A stretch of 64,000 bases of DNA, from positions 11,299-75,298 of the forward strand of contig CAKTDC010000013.1 of NCBI GenBank assembly GCA_934541015.1, written 5' to 3'. Made by a program: the position numbers and the translations under genes. This stretch comes from an uncultured Luteimonas sp. (GTDB lineage Bacteria; Pseudomonadota; Gammaproteobacteria; Xanthomonadales; Xanthomonadaceae). Below, piece by piece: positions 10,144 through 20,685 of this stretch; within the stretch, counting starts at the first letter, position 1; every line of letters starts with the position of its first letter. The notes beneath the pieces are model-generated. The model worked only from the letters and a program-made list of their open reading frames with translations, was not told the origin of the DNA and did no database searches.

Positions 10144-10635
10144 ATGAAGCAGCGGCATGTCTTCCTGACCGGAAGCGAGGACCAGGCCGACCGGGCGGTG
10201 CGGGCCGCCGCAGGGGCGGGCGTCGCCAACGACGACATCCATCTGGTCGCGCGCCCCGACATCGAGATCAACCGGATCCACGATCGCCGCAAAATGGCCG
10301 ACAGCGACTTCATCCCCGCCGCGATGCGGGGTGCGCTGACCGGCGGCGGCATCGGGCTGGTGGTCGCCCTCGCGCTCACCGCCTACTGGGGCGGCAGCCC
10401 GGCATGGCCTGCGCTCGGCCTCGGCCTGGGGGCAGTCGCCGGCGCCTGGGCCTCGTCGCTGATCGGCGCGACGATCCAGGATCCGATCCGCCGGCATTTC
10501 GCCGAGCAGATCGATCGCGGCGACATCCTGGTGGTCCTGGACTCGGAGGAAGAAGGCGCCGGTGCCATGATCGCTGCGATGGTCACCGTCGGCGCGGTCA
10601 GGCTGCCCTACGAATTTCCGGCCGCCCTGACCTAG
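10144..10635 (+). CDS. Two-helix membrane protein (DUF1269-like)
   Basis: 163 residues: a soluble N-terminal 60 residues starting with a beta-alpha unit (MKQRHVFLTGSEDQAD), two hydrophobic segments with glycine-rich faces (about 61-82 and 86-110), and a soluble C-terminal domain (HFAEQIDRGDILVVLD) typical of ferredoxin-like or DUF1269-type proteins that carry glycine-zipper helices. GGAG precedes the ATG by nine bases. The function is unknown; relatives occur in stress-inducible loci. It stands alone between the repeat-filled spacer and the convergent zinc-efflux operon. Confidence 0.65.
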   Translation: MKQRHVFLTGSEDQADRAVRAAAGAGVANDDIHLVARPDIEINRIHDRRKMADSDFIPAAMRGALTGGGIGLVVALALTAYWGGSPAWPALGLGLGAVAGAWASSLIGATIQDPIRRHFAEQIDRGDILVVLDSEEEGAGAMIAAMVTVGAVRLPYEFPAALT

Positions 10636-10662
10636 TCGTGTCCCGCAAGAAGCCCTCTTCCG

Positions 10663-10968
10663 TCATTCCCGTTCCTCGCCCACGTGGCTGATCATGTCGC
10701 GCAGCATGTCGCTCACGTGCATGTCGGCCAGCTGGTAGAACACCTGGCGCGACTGCCGGTCGCCGCGCACCAGCCGCGCGCCGCGCAGCAGGCGCAGGTG
10801 ATGGCTGACCAGGGTCTGCGACAGGCCGAGATTCCCGGCGATGTCTCCCACCGACTTCGGCCCATCCAGGCAGTACGCCAGGATACGCAGCCGCGAAGCG
10901 TCGCCCAGCAGGCGGAAGGTCTCGGCCAGGACGGCCAGATCCCCCGCATCGACCGCATGCGCGCTCAA
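10663..10968 (-). CDS. ArsR/SmtB-family zinc-type metalloregulator
   Basis: 101-residue winged-helix repressor. The recognition helix region reads LSQTLVSHHLRLLRG. The C-terminal helix holds Asp, His, His and Glu in the spacing D-x-H-(10)-H-x-x-E, identical to the SmtB/CzrA alpha-5 zinc site, so it should release DNA when zinc (or a similar ion) binds. There is no CxC motif, which argues against arsenic or cadmium sensing by an alpha-3 site. It starts with TTG at 10968, overlapping the CDF stop as TTGA, so translation is coupled. The matching operator lies upstream of the CDF gene at 11989-12012. Confidence 0.88.
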   Translation of the reverse strand: MSAHAVDAGDLAVLAETFRLLGDASRLRILAYCLDGPKSVGDIAGNLGLSQTLVSHHLRLLRGARLVRGDRQSRQVFYQLADMHVSDMLRDMISHVGEERE

Positions 10969-11957
10969 CGCCCGTGGCCCGGCTGGGCGTGGCCGAAGTC
11001 CCCGCCGTGGTGGTCGTGGCCGTGACTGGCCGCGAGGCTGCAGCGGTCGCCCTCCTCGTCCTCCCAGTCGATGCCGATGGTGACGTGCTCGATGCCGAAG
11101 TGGCGCTGCAGCGACTGTTCGGCTGCGCGCAGCACCGCGCGCGGATCGAACCCCGGCGCGATCGAGATCTTGAGCGTGGCAAGGGTGCGTCCCGACGTGA
11201 TCGACCACACGTGCACGTGGCTGGCGCGCTGGACGCCCTCGATGTGTCCGGCCAGGTGCTGCTGGATCAGCTCGGGCGTGGCGTGATCGGGCGCTCCTTC
11301 GAGCAGGATGTGCAGCGAGGACAGGAACAGCTTCCCGGCGCTGCGCAGGATCAGCAGCGATACCAGCACCGAGAGGATCGGGTCGATCGGCATCCATCCG
11401 CTGAAGTGGATGACGATCGCGGCGACGATGGCCGCCACCGATCCCAGCAGGTCGCCCAGCACGTGCAGCGCCGCGCCGCGGATGTTGACGTGGTCGTCCC
11501 CGCCCCTGGTGAGAATGCGGAACACCACCAGGTTGACCAGCAGCCCGCCCACGGCCACGGCCAGCATCGGACCGGCCAGCACCTGCTGCGGCTGCTGGAA
11601 GCGCTGCCAGGCCTCGTACAGGATCCAGCCGACGATCGCGAACAGGGTGATGGCGTTGATCAGCCCTGCGATCACCTCGAAGCGCAGGTAGCCGAACGAG
11701 CGCCGGTCGTCGGCCACCCGCCGGCCGAAGCGGAACGCGGCATAGGCCAGCGCCAGCGCCGCGGCATCGGTGAGCATGTGTCCGGCGTCGGCGATCAGCG
11801 CCAGCGATCCGGACATGGCGCCGCCAACCACCTCGACGACCATGAAGGCGAAGGTCAGCGCGAACGCCAGCAGCACCTTGCGCTCGTTGTCGCGTGTCAC
11901 CACCGTTGCGTGGGAATGGCCGTGGTGGTGGTCGTGCGCGTGATCGTGGGCGTGCAT
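10965..11957 (-). CDS. CDF-family zinc/divalent-cation exporter (CzcD/ZitB-like)
   Basis: 330-residue cation diffusion facilitator. The N-terminus is very His-rich (HAHDHAHDHHHGHSH), six membrane helices follow, and the C-terminal cytoplasmic ferredoxin-like domain ends in another His cluster (SHGHDHHGG). The transport-site pairs HxxxD are at 60/64 (DAGHMLTD) and 165/169 (LHVLGD); the His-Asp pair favours zinc. It exports excess metal from the cytoplasm in exchange for protons. The ATG at 11957 follows the AT-rich promoter/operator directly; upstream in-frame codons lie in repeat DNA. Its stop codon overlaps the start of the ArsR sensor, forming a self-regulated operon. Confidence 0.93.
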   Translation of the reverse strand: MHAHDHAHDHHHGHSHATVVTRDNERKVLLAFALTFAFMVVEVVGGAMSGSLALIADAGHMLTDAAALALAYAAFRFGRRVADDRRSFGYLRFEVIAGLINAITLFAIVGWILYEAWQRFQQPQQVLAGPMLAVAVGGLLVNLVVFRILTRGGDDHVNIRGAALHVLGDLLGSVAAIVAAIVIHFSGWMPIDPILSVLVSLLILRSAGKLFLSSLHILLEGAPDHATPELIQQHLAGHIEGVQRASHVHVWSITSGRTLATLKISIAPGFDPRAVLRAAEQSLQRHFGIEHVTIGIDWEDEEGDRCSLAASHGHDHHGGDFGHAQPGHGR

Positions 11958-11988
11958 GGCGTCGCGTCGGCGGCAATACATATATTTG

Positions 11989-12012
11989 ATATATGAAAAC
12001 ATGTTCATATAT
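11989..12012. promoter_or_regulatory. ArsR/SmtB-type operator upstream of CDF-arsR operon
   Basis: A perfect inverted repeat with 9-bp arms ATATATGAA and TTCATATAT and a 6-bp centre AACATG. It lies 32 bp before the CDF start in an AT-rich island that stands out from the GC-rich flanks. Arm sequence and spacing match the 12-2-12 operators of SmtB, CzrA and CadC. Binding of the ArsR protein here would block the operon promoter, for which AT-rich -10-like boxes such as TATATG lie alongside. Confidence 0.85.
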
Positions 12013-12269
12013 TGACCGTCAAGCAGCCTGCCGCGTCGCCGCCGCATCCAGGCCGTCATCCCGGGGCCGCGTGCAGGCCGTCCTCCCAGCGAAAGCTGGG
12101 ATCCATGTTGATTCCCGCAACGTGCGGGCAACAGCAAAATGGATCCCGGCGTTCGCCGGGATGACGACTTCGGGCTGACGCATCCTGCGCAGGCAACAGG
12201 CTTCCGATCCTTGCCCGTACCGGGCCGAAGCGTGCCGGAGGCAGCTGGAACGCCGTCCACCCCACATCC

Positions 12270-12354
12270 GAGCCGTCATGCTCGCCGCATCCGAGCCGTC
12301 ATTTCGGGCCGCATCCAGGCCGTCATCCCGGGCCGCGTGCAGGCCGTCATCCCA
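12270..12354. repeat. Short tandem array, 23-24-bp units with GTCAT core
   Basis: Units begin at 12270, 12293, 12317 and 12341, each carrying CCGTCAT plus a variable GC-rich remainder, and lead into the second hairpin doublet. A similar pair precedes the first doublet at about 12046-12080. They look like amplified single half-sites of the palindromic repeat. Confidence 0.7.
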
Positions 12355-12871
12355 GCGAAAGCTGGGATCCATGTTGATTTCCGTCCCCTTCACCAAGGAG
12401 CCAAATGGATCCCGGCGTTCGCCGGGATGACGACTTCTGGCTGACGCACCCTGCGCAGGCAACAGGCTTCCGCTCCTCGCCCGTACCGGGCCGAAGCGTG
12501 CCGGAGGCAGCTGGATCGCCGTCCACCCCACATCCGAGCCGTCATCCCGGCCGCGTCCAGACCGTCATCCTGGCGGACACACCAATCCCGTCATCCCGGC
12601 GGACACACCGATTCCGTCATCCCAGCGAAAGCTGGGATCCATGTTGATTTCCGTCCCCTTCACCAAGGAGCCAAATGGATCCCGGCGTTCGCCGGGATGA
12701 CGACTTCTGGCTGACGCACCCTGCGCAGGCAACAGGCTTCCGCTCCTCGCCCGTACCGGGCCGAAGCGTGCCGGAGGCAGCTGGATCGCCGTCCACCCCA
12801 CATCCGAGCCGTCATCCCGGCCGCGTCCAGACCGTCATCCTGGCGGACACACCAATCCCGTCATCCCGGCG
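12344..12871. repeat. 258-bp exact tandem duplication, period 270 bp
   Basis: Bases 12344-12601 recur without a mismatch that I can see at 12614-12871. The duplicated segment contains one hairpin doublet and its spacer. Exact identity over this length in otherwise diverged repeats indicates a recent duplication, a candidate site for length variation between strains. Confidence 0.9.
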
Positions 12872-12923
12872 AACACACCGATCCCGTCATCCCGGCGAAC
12901 ACACCGATTCCGTCATCCCAGCG
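12541..12923. repeat. Short tandem arrays, 26-bp units GTCATCCCGGCG + GACACACC
   Basis: Two related arrays flank the third doublet. The first has GTCAT at 12541, 12564, 12590 and 12616; the second at 12811, 12834, 12860, 12886 and 12912, with one additional 26-bp unit. The copy-number difference between otherwise identical duplicated segments suggests slippage after the duplication. Confidence 0.75.
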
Positions 12924-13242
12924 AAAGCTGGGATCCATGTTGATTCCCGCAACGTGCGGGCAAGAGCAAAATGGATCCCGGCGTTCGCCGGGATGACGAC
13001 TTCTGGCTGACACACCCTGCGCAGGCAACAGGCGTCCGATCCTCGCCAGCAAGACGCCAAAGCGCGCCGGGCGCAGCTGGATTGCCGCTCCGGCGGCCCT
13101 TTTTTGGGTTCATCTCCCAGTGAGGGGAAGATTTCCAGTTCGGCCGGCTGCCGTGGGGATGCCCGCCCTGCCATTGCGGGGAATGGAGTCGGGGCTCGCC
13201 TTGAACGGGCCATTGCTCCGCGCCTCGGCCCGGAAACACGAA

Positions 13243-13262
13243 GGGCCGCCCTGGGGCGACCC
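13243..13262 (-). terminator. Possible terminator of tRNA-Glu transcript
   Basis: On the minus strand, GGGTCGCC pairs with GGGCGGCC across a short CCA loop, followed by CTTCGTGTTT, 15 bases after the tRNA-Glu CCA end. The position suits a terminator, but the T-tract is interrupted, so this is tentative. Confidence 0.45.
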
Positions 13263-13277
13263 TGCATGCAGATCAAA

Positions 13278-13353
13278 TGGCGTCCCCACGGGGATTCGAA
13301 CCCCGGTCGCAACCGTGAAAGGGTTGTGTCCTAGGCCTCTAGACGATGGGGAC
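13278..13353 (-). tRNA. tRNA-Glu (anticodon TTC)
   Basis: 76-nt cloverleaf on the minus strand: acceptor GTCCCCA pairs with TGGGGAC and is followed by an encoded CCA (13280-13278). The anticodon loop CTTTCAC carries TTC, and the T arm contains GGTTCGAATCC. It is 45 bp downstream of tRNA-Ala and probably processed from the same transcript. Confidence 0.96.
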
Positions 13354-13398
13354 GCTGTATGGAACCGGCTCCATCGGGCGAGGCTGCCCCTTGGAGGG

Positions 13399-13474
<76 letters not shown>

Positions 13475-13687
13475 ACGGACTGGAAGCGCGGAATTCTATC
13501 GGCCGCCGCGGTTTCGTGCAAGCGCGGCCGGTTGCCGCCACGATGCGGCTGCCGCGCGCCGCGGATGCTGCCTGTCCGCGCGATCGCCCGCCGACGTCGC
13601 GGGCGGAGTATGGTTTCCCGCAGACGCCGGGAAAGCTGCGGTCGACCCGGCTTCGCCAAACTCCCGCCGCTTCCGCGAGCCCAGTCC

Positions 13688-14392
13688 ATGAATCCTGCCG
13701 GCGCCCTGCCCCGCCTGGCCGCCATCCTGTTCCTCCTGCTGGCCGGGTGCAGCGGGCAACCCGAACCCCCGACAGCGCCGGCAGCAGCGGAGCCCGCGGC
13801 TGCCGCGCGGCCGGAGCCGGAGCCGTTGATCATCGCCACCGTGGACGGCGAGACGCCCGGGGTGACCGCCACCCGGATGGATCCGGCCGAGGCCGCCCTG
13901 GTGCTCGATCCGGCCATGCGCCCCGAGCGCGAGCCGGACGTGATCTACGTGCCGACCCCGGAGCCGGTGGTCGCGGCGATGCTGGAGCTGGCCAGGGTCG
14001 GCAAGGACGACGTGCTCTACGACCTGGGCTCGGGCGACGGCCGCATCCCGATCGCCGCCGCGCGCCGCCACGGCATCCGCGCGGTCGGCATCGACATCGA
14101 TCCGCTCAGGATCCGGGAGGCGCGCGCCAACGCCGAACGCGCCGGGGTGGGCGACCGGGTCGAATTCCTGCAGCAGGACCTGTTCACTTCCGACATCGGC
14201 GAGGCCTCCGTGGTCACCCTGTACCTGCTGCAGGGCCTGAACATCCGGCTGCGGCCGAAGCTGGTCTCGGAACTGGCGCCGGGCACGCGCATCGTCAGCC
14301 ACTCCTTCGACATGGGCGACGCGTGGCCCCCGGAGCAGACCCGGGTGGTCGACGACCGGGTGATCTACCTGTGGACGGTGCCCGGACGCTGA
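13688..14392 (+). CDS. Lipoprotein-type class I SAM-dependent methyltransferase-like protein
   Basis: 234 residues. A hydrophobic signal (about 8-20) ends in lipobox LLAGC with Cys21, then a Pro/Ala/Glu-rich linker (about 22-48). The rest is a Rossmann methyltransferase-like domain: YVPTPEPVVAAML (88-100), the glycine motif DLGSGDGRI (112-120), the acidic end of strand two in GIDIDP, and LQQDLF. A lipid anchor would place it outside the cytoplasm, where SAM is not expected, so either the domain does another job or the signal is not processed. The ATG at 13688 gives an intact signal peptide. Its 3' end overlaps the DUF1249 gene by 28 bp on the opposite strand. Confidence 0.8.
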   Translation: MNPAGALPRLAAILFLLLAGCSGQPEPPTAPAAAEPAAAARPEPEPLIIATVDGETPGVTATRMDPAEAALVLDPAMRPEREPDVIYVPTPEPVVAAMLELARVGKDDVLYDLGSGDGRIPIAAARRHGIRAVGIDIDPLRIREARANAERAGVGDRVEFLQQDLFTSDIGEASVVTLYLLQGLNIRLRPKLVSELAPGTRIVSHSFDMGDAWPPEQTRVVDDRVIYLWTVPGR

Positions 14393-14892
14393 ACGCGTCC
14401 GGAGACGGCGGCCAGGACCGGTACCGCGGTGGCGTCCCGATGCAGGGTGGCCACGCCGTGGCCGCTTTCGGCCAGGTACTGCAGCCATTTGCCGAGGAAG
14501 GTGTTCATCCGGTGGCGGTGGTCGAGCACCTGCGCGGGCGGCGGATACATGCCGATGACGTCCTGCCAGCGCCGGCCGATGTAGCAGTGCGTGGCCTCGG
14601 CCTGGCGCGCGTCGCGGTACATCCGCAGCCAGGCCGACGGATCGGGCTCGCCGGTGACCGGATCGCGCATGGCGTAGCTCAGGCGCATCTGGGTGGTGTA
14701 GCGGTGCTGTTCGATGATGTCCAGGCGCACGTCGATGCCGTCTCCGGTCCGCGAGACGTAGCTGCCCACCGCCAGGTCGACCGGTTCGAACAGGCGGGTC
14801 ATGCGCCGGAAATTCTCCGCATACAGCCCCATCAGCCAGCCGAAACGGCTGAGTCTGGGGAGCTGCGTCCTGCGGGCGGCGACCTGGGTCAT
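14365..14892 (-). CDS. DUF1249 (YqiB-like) protein
   Basis: 175-residue soluble protein of the DUF1249 family (E. coli YqiB). The conserved N-terminal block WLMGLYAENFRRMTRLF (about 19-35) and the later YRDARQAEA and NTFLGKWLQYL segments support this. The function is unknown; in enterobacteria it is a neighbour of cyclic-AMP phosphodiesterase and topoisomerase IV genes, but not here. The ATG at 14892 is the first plausible start; frames continuing upstream run through the spacer before ppsR. It converges on the methyltransferase-like gene with a 28-bp overlap. Confidence 0.85.
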   Translation of the reverse strand: MTQVAARRTQLPRLSRFGWLMGLYAENFRRMTRLFEPVDLAVGSYVSRTGDGIDVRLDIIEQHRYTTQMRLSYAMRDPVTGEPDPSAWLRMYRDARQAEATHCYIGRRWQDVIGMYPPPAQVLDHRHRMNTFLGKWLQYLAESGHGVATLHRDATAVPVLAAVSGRVQRPGTVHR

Positions 14893-15035
14893 GGACCCGA
14901 TGCTACACGCTGGCAGCGCGCGCGGGCAGCATTGACGGACGCGTCCGCAGCCCATAACTTGTCGACTGTTGACCCTTGGAATCAGGGGTTTTGCGCAAAT
15001 GCTCCGGGTTGCCGCACGCCGGCCCGCCGGATGCT

Positions 15036-15857
15036 TCAGAACATGCCGCGCCGGATGCCCAGGGTGGACATCACCTTGCTGGCGATTTCCTCGATCGACA
15101 CGTGCGTGGTGCTCAGCACCGGAACCCGCTCGGCCCTGAACATCGCCTCGGCCTGGGCGACCTCGCGCCTGCAGGTCTCCAGCTCGGCGTAGCGCGAGTT
15201 GGGCCTGCGCTCCTGGCGGATCTGCTGCAGCCGCACCGGGTCGATCGTCAGCCCGAACAGCTTGCTGCGGTGCTCGCGCAGCCGCCTGGGCAGCCGGTCC
15301 TGCTCCAGGTCCTCGTCGGTCAACGGATAGTTGGCGGCGCTGACCCCGTGCTGCAGGGCCAGGTAGACGCAGGTCGGGGTCTTGCCGGCGCGCGAGACCG
15401 CCACCAGGATCAGGTCGGCTTCGTCGTAGTTGACCGACATGCCGTCGTCGTGGGTCAGCGCGTAGTTGATGGCGTTGATCCGGCGGTGGTAGGTGTCGAA
15501 ATCCACGATGCCGTGGGCATGCCCCACCCGCGCCTGGCGGCGCTCGCCCAGCTCGACTTCCAGCGGCTCGATGAACGGGGCGAACACGTCCAAGATCAGG
15601 GCGCCGCTGTCGGTGATCGCCTGGCTGATCTGCGGGTCCACGCAGGTGTTGACCACGATCGGGCGCACCCCGCAGGCCTGGCCGGTCTCGCGGATCTTCT
15701 CCGCCGCCTCCTCGGCCCGCTCCAGGCTGTCGACGAAGGAAATCCGGGTGGTTTCGAACCGGGTCTGGCTGAACTGGGTGAGCAGGCTGTGGCCGATGGT
15801 TTCGGCGGTGATGCCGGTGCCATCGGAGACGTAGAACACTGGGCGCAACTCGGACAA
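15036..15857 (-). CDS. ppsR: Phosphoenolpyruvate synthase regulatory protein (bifunctional kinase/pyrophosphorylase)
   Basis: 273-residue DUF299 regulatory protein. It inactivates PEP synthase by ADP-dependent phosphorylation and reactivates it by phosphate-dependent removal of that phosphate. Motifs: [11 protein letters not shown] near the N-terminus and the P-loop-like SRAGKTPT at 155-162. I chose TTG at 15857 because AGGAGA lies six bases upstream; the longer frame from 15875 would translate that ribosome site as Arg-Arg. It is divergent from its target gene ppsA across 114 bp, an arrangement that is common for this pair. Confidence 0.95.
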   Translation of the reverse strand: MSELRPVFYVSDGTGITAETIGHSLLTQFSQTRFETTRISFVDSLERAEEAAEKIRETGQACGVRPIVVNTCVDPQISQAITDSGALILDVFAPFIEPLEVELGERRQARVGHAHGIVDFDTYHRRINAINYALTHDDGMSVNYDEADLILVAVSRAGKTPTCVYLALQHGVSAANYPLTDEDLEQDRLPRRLREHRSKLFGLTIDPVRLQQIRQERRPNSRYAELETCRREVAQAEAMFRAERVPVLSTTHVSIEEIASKVMSTLGIRRGMF

Positions 15858-15971
15858 GGATCGTCTCCTTCGCAACTGTCGGCACGCTCGCCGGCATAGC
15901 GGCTAAAATAACCGTTTCGGTGGCGCCAGGCGCGATCCAGGCCCTCCACACCCCGATTCCGGAGCCCGATC
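15858..15971. promoter_or_regulatory. ppsR/ppsA divergent promoter region
   Basis: 114-bp spacer serving both genes. The only AT-rich patch is TAAAATAACCG (15904-15914), whose TAAAAT could be a -10 for ppsA; I cannot identify a matching -35 with confidence. Confidence 0.4.
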
Positions 15972-18356
<2,385 letters not shown>

Positions 18357-18436
18357 GGCGTACCGGGGCGCCGGAGGCGGGCCGGCGCAGATCGGGACGC
18401 GGCGCCGGCTGAAGCCGGAGTGGCGCTGCCCCTGAC

Positions 18437-18610
18437 GCTCCCCCCTCCCAACCTCCCCCCGCTGCGCGGGCGGGAGGGGCGGATCAGGCGCAGGTGGGGG
18501 AGAACATGCGGTTCACAGCGCCTTCCCCCGCAAGCGGGGGAAGAAGAAACAGAGCGCCCCGTCGTTGCTTCCGGCTCCCTCCTCCGCTTGCGGGGGAGGA
18601 CCGGGGCGGG
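18437..18610. repeat. GC-rich hairpin repeats downstream of ppsA
   Basis: The 279-bp spacer between ppsA and the convergent EcsC gene holds three related hairpins: a long C-run/G-run pair (18437-18502), TTCCCCCGCAAGCGGGGGAA (18523-18542) and CCTCCTCCGC-TT-GCGGGGGAGG-type arms (18578-18599). They look like a dispersed intergenic repeat and may stop transcription from both sides, although no T-tract follows. Confidence 0.65.
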
Positions 18611-18635
18611 GGCCCGGCTCTTCACGCCGCCGCAA

Positions 18636-19493
18636 TCAGGCTCGCCGGCTGCTCGCCAGTTCGCTGTAGGCGCGCCGTGTTTCGGATTCGCCGTACTGCC
18701 GCTCCAGCCGGCGCACGATGAAGTGCCCGCGCGCCATGTCCTGGTAGTAGTCGGTGAACATGGTGTTGAGCGCCGCGCCGGCCGCGGCCCCGACCACGGG
18801 CACCGCCTGCGCGGCGAACTTCTCGGTCACCACCACGCCGAAGCGGCTGGCGACCTTCTCGACCAGCTTGGCCAGCCATTTGCCGGCCTCCTTCGAGCCC
18901 AGCCCGGTGACCAGTCCCTGCCCGCCCACCGCATGCCCGGCCAGTTCGGCCGAGAGGTGCCGCATCACGTCCGCGGTGAAGCCGCGGGCGAGGTAGTAGC
19001 CGGTCTCGGTGGCGTCGTCGCCCCTGGCGTTGCCGCCGAGCGCGAACACCTCCAGGCAGGCCTGCCGGGTGGCGTGCTGCTCCAGGTCGAAGCCCTCGCT
19101 GCGGGCCACATCGGCGACCGCGCGCATCATGATCGTGGTCGACACCGGCAGCTCGAGGAACAGGGCGGTGAATCCGAAGGCGCCGCCGACCGCCCCGGCT
19201 GACGCGGCCGCCAGCTTGTGCCAGCGGGTCGAGGCGCCCCTGCCCGGCGTGTTGGCCATGCTCCACAGCGCCACCTGCACCGACTTGTACAGCGCCGCCT
19301 CGACCGCGCCCTGGATCCGCCCGGAAACCTGCGCCGGCAGCCTGCTCACCGCGAACTCCAGCGGCACGCCGACCACGTGCGCCATCCGCGCGGTGATCGT
19401 CGGCGCCTCCAGCAGCGCCACCGCGCGCACCAGATCGGCGCGAACGGCGGAATCGCCGAGGATGCGGGACGGAATCGAAAGCGCGTTGCCCAT
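18636..19493 (-). CDS. EcsC-family protein
   Basis: 285-residue, mostly helical, Ala/Gly-rich protein matching the EcsC family. Supporting blocks are GGAFGFTALFLELPVSTTIMMRAVADVAR (not contiguous in function, about 104-132), the LEVFALGG turn and the later AVPVVGAAAGAALNTMFTDYYQ region (about 226-247). EcsC in Bacillus is encoded with an ABC exporter and is thought to sit at the membrane, but its biochemistry is unknown. No transporter is adjacent here. It is flanked by orn upstream and converges on ppsA. Confidence 0.85.
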   Translation of the reverse strand: MGNALSIPSRILGDSAVRADLVRAVALLEAPTITARMAHVVGVPLEFAVSRLPAQVSGRIQGAVEAALYKSVQVALWSMANTPGRGASTRWHKLAAASAGAVGGAFGFTALFLELPVSTTIMMRAVADVARSEGFDLEQHATRQACLEVFALGGNARGDDATETGYYLARGFTADVMRHLSAELAGHAVGGQGLVTGLGSKEAGKWLAKLVEKVASRFGVVVTEKFAAQAVPVVGAAAGAALNTMFTDYYQDMARGHFIVRRLERQYGESETRRAYSELASSRRA

Positions 19494-19550
19494 GGCGCGA
19501 TCCTAGCGCCCCCGCCAGCCCTCGCCCACCCCTGGGAGGCGGGGCTCCCG

Positions 19551-19575
19551 GCGGTCGCGCCTTACGGCGCTCCCG
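19551..19575. repeat. Hairpin repeat containing the orn stop codon
   Basis: The plus-strand sequence CGCGCCTTACGGCGCTCC resembles one arm of the inverted repeat at 27345-27394. GCGCC (19557-19561) and GGCGC (19566-19570) pair around TTAC, so the orn stop TAA (19564-19562) sits in the loop. Confidence 0.6.
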
Positions 19576-20140
19576 CGCTGGAGAATTCGGCCAGGTGGCG
19601 GCGGTAGTGGCGCAGTTCGGCGATCGAGTCGTGGACGTCGCTCAGCGCCGTGTGCGCGGCGGTCTTGTGGAGCCCGGCAAGCACCTGCGGCGCCCAGCGC
19701 CGGGCCAGTTCCTTGAGCGTGCTCACGTCCAGGTTGCGGTAGTGGAAGAAGCGCTCCAGCCCGGGCATCTGCCGGTGCAGGAACCGGCGGTCCTGGCAGA
19801 TCGTGTTGCCGCACATCGGCGATTCCCCGGGCGCCACCCACTGGTGCAGGAAGGCCAGCGTCTCCGCCTCGGCTTCGGCCATCGGCACGCCTTCCTCCAG
19901 CACGCGCCGCCACAGCCCGGAGCGGCCGTGCTGGGTCCGGTTCCATTCGTCCATCGCCTCCAGCGCCTGCAGCGGATGGGCGATGGCGAAGGCCGGGCCT
20001 TCCGCCAGCACTTCGAGCTCCGCGTCGGTGACCACGGTGGCGATCTCGAGGATCGAATCCCGACCGGTGTCGAGCCCGGTCATTTCCAGGTCGATCCAGA
20101 CCAGCCGGCCGCTTCCGTTCGTGATTGCCTGTGCTGCCAT
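19562..20140 (-). CDS. orn: Oligoribonuclease
   Basis: 192-residue DEDDh 3'-5' exonuclease that degrades 2-5-mer RNAs and pGpG, finishing mRNA turnover and cyclic-di-GMP breakdown. Exo I is [10 protein letters not shown] (Asp, Glu about 14-16), Exo II lies near [13 protein letters not shown] and Exo III is [17 protein letters not shown] with the catalytic His/Asp. The start is uncertain: ATG at 20140 gives the family length, while an upstream ATG at 20170 (preceded by TGGGG) would add ten residues. It is divergent from the DUF2721 gene by about 60 bp. Confidence 0.95.
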   Translation of the reverse strand: MAAQAITNGSGRLVWIDLEMTGLDTGRDSILEIATVVTDAELEVLAEGPAFAIAHPLQALEAMDEWNRTQHGRSGLWRRVLEEGVPMAEAEAETLAFLHQWVAPGESPMCGNTICQDRRFLHRQMPGLERFFHYRNLDVSTLKELARRWAPQVLAGLHKTAAHTALSDVHDSIAELRHYRRHLAEFSSAGAP

Positions 20141-20202
20141 GCGCTCGCGGTGAATGGTGGGACGCGGCATGATACCCCAGCCTTCCACGCCGCCCTGCCT
20201 CG

Positions 20203-20676
20203 ATGCCCCAGAACGCCACCATCGCCCACTACGCGATCCTGACCGCGATGCTCGCGCCGGCGTTCTTCCTGACCGCCACAGCGGCGCTGCTCACCACCGC
20301 CAACACCCGGCTGGCGCGCGTCATCGATCGCGCCCGGCAGCTGCTCAGGGAACTGGCGGAAGTCCAGGACGCGGAGCTGCGCGGGATCCTCGAGCAGCGC
20401 ATCGCGGTGCAGCGCAGGCGCAGCCTGCTGGTGCTGAGGGCGAGCCAGATCCTGCACGTGGCGATCAGCTTCTTCGTCTGCACCAGCCTGCTGGTGGCGG
20501 CCGACTCCTACTTCGACCACATCTTCGGGCCGTGGCCGACGGTCATGGCGGCGCTGGGCGTGCTGTCGATGTTCGCGTCCAGCGTGCTGCTGGCCAGCGA
20601 GGCGGCGATGGCGGTGCGCGCGGTCAACGACGAGATGGACGACGGCCACCGCGAGGCGATGCGGCGCTGCCCCTGA
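20203..20676 (+). CDS. DUF2721 membrane protein
   Basis: 157 residues with three hydrophobic helices (about 10-32, 74-98 and 105-132), matching DUF2721. The first helix is followed by the family signature [19 protein letters not shown] (about 28-46), a charged cytosolic stretch, then helices two and three. The function is unknown. It stands alone, transcribed away from orn and converging on tadA with a 9-bp gap. Confidence 0.85.
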   Translation: MPQNATIAHYAILTAMLAPAFFLTATAALLTTANTRLARVIDRARQLLRELAEVQDAELRGILEQRIAVQRRRSLLVLRASQILHVAISFFVCTSLLVAADSYFDHIFGPWPTVMAALGVLSMFASSVLLASEAAMAVRAVNDEMDDGHREAMRRCP

Positions 20677-20685
20677 GCCGCCGCG

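Larger units (their letters stand above)
12020..13015. repeat. Expanded cluster of GTCATCCC palindromic repeats (four doublets)
   Basis: Gene-free region built from four composite units. Each unit carries an 86-bp hairpin doublet: copies at 12080-12165, 12346-12431, 12616-12701 and 12912-12997. In each, CCCAGCGAAAGCTGGG is followed 39 bases later by CCCGGCGTTCGCCGGG; the outer ends GTCATCCC and GGGATGAC are inverted, as are GGGATCCAT and ATGGATCCC. The centres come in two types: copies 1 and 4 share one, copies 2 and 3 the other. About 110 bp of shared spacer follows each doublet. Reading frames across this DNA are repeat artefacts. Confidence 0.9.

Noticed and set aside
12139..13010. Short proteins with repeated MDPGVRRDDD-like starts
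   Set aside because: They translate the palindromic repeat itself; none has a ribosome site or plausible fold.
12020..13015. CRISPR-like array
   Set aside because: Repeats are spaced 266-296 bp or 23-26 bp apart and the intervening DNA is itself repeated, not unique spacers; no cas genes are near.
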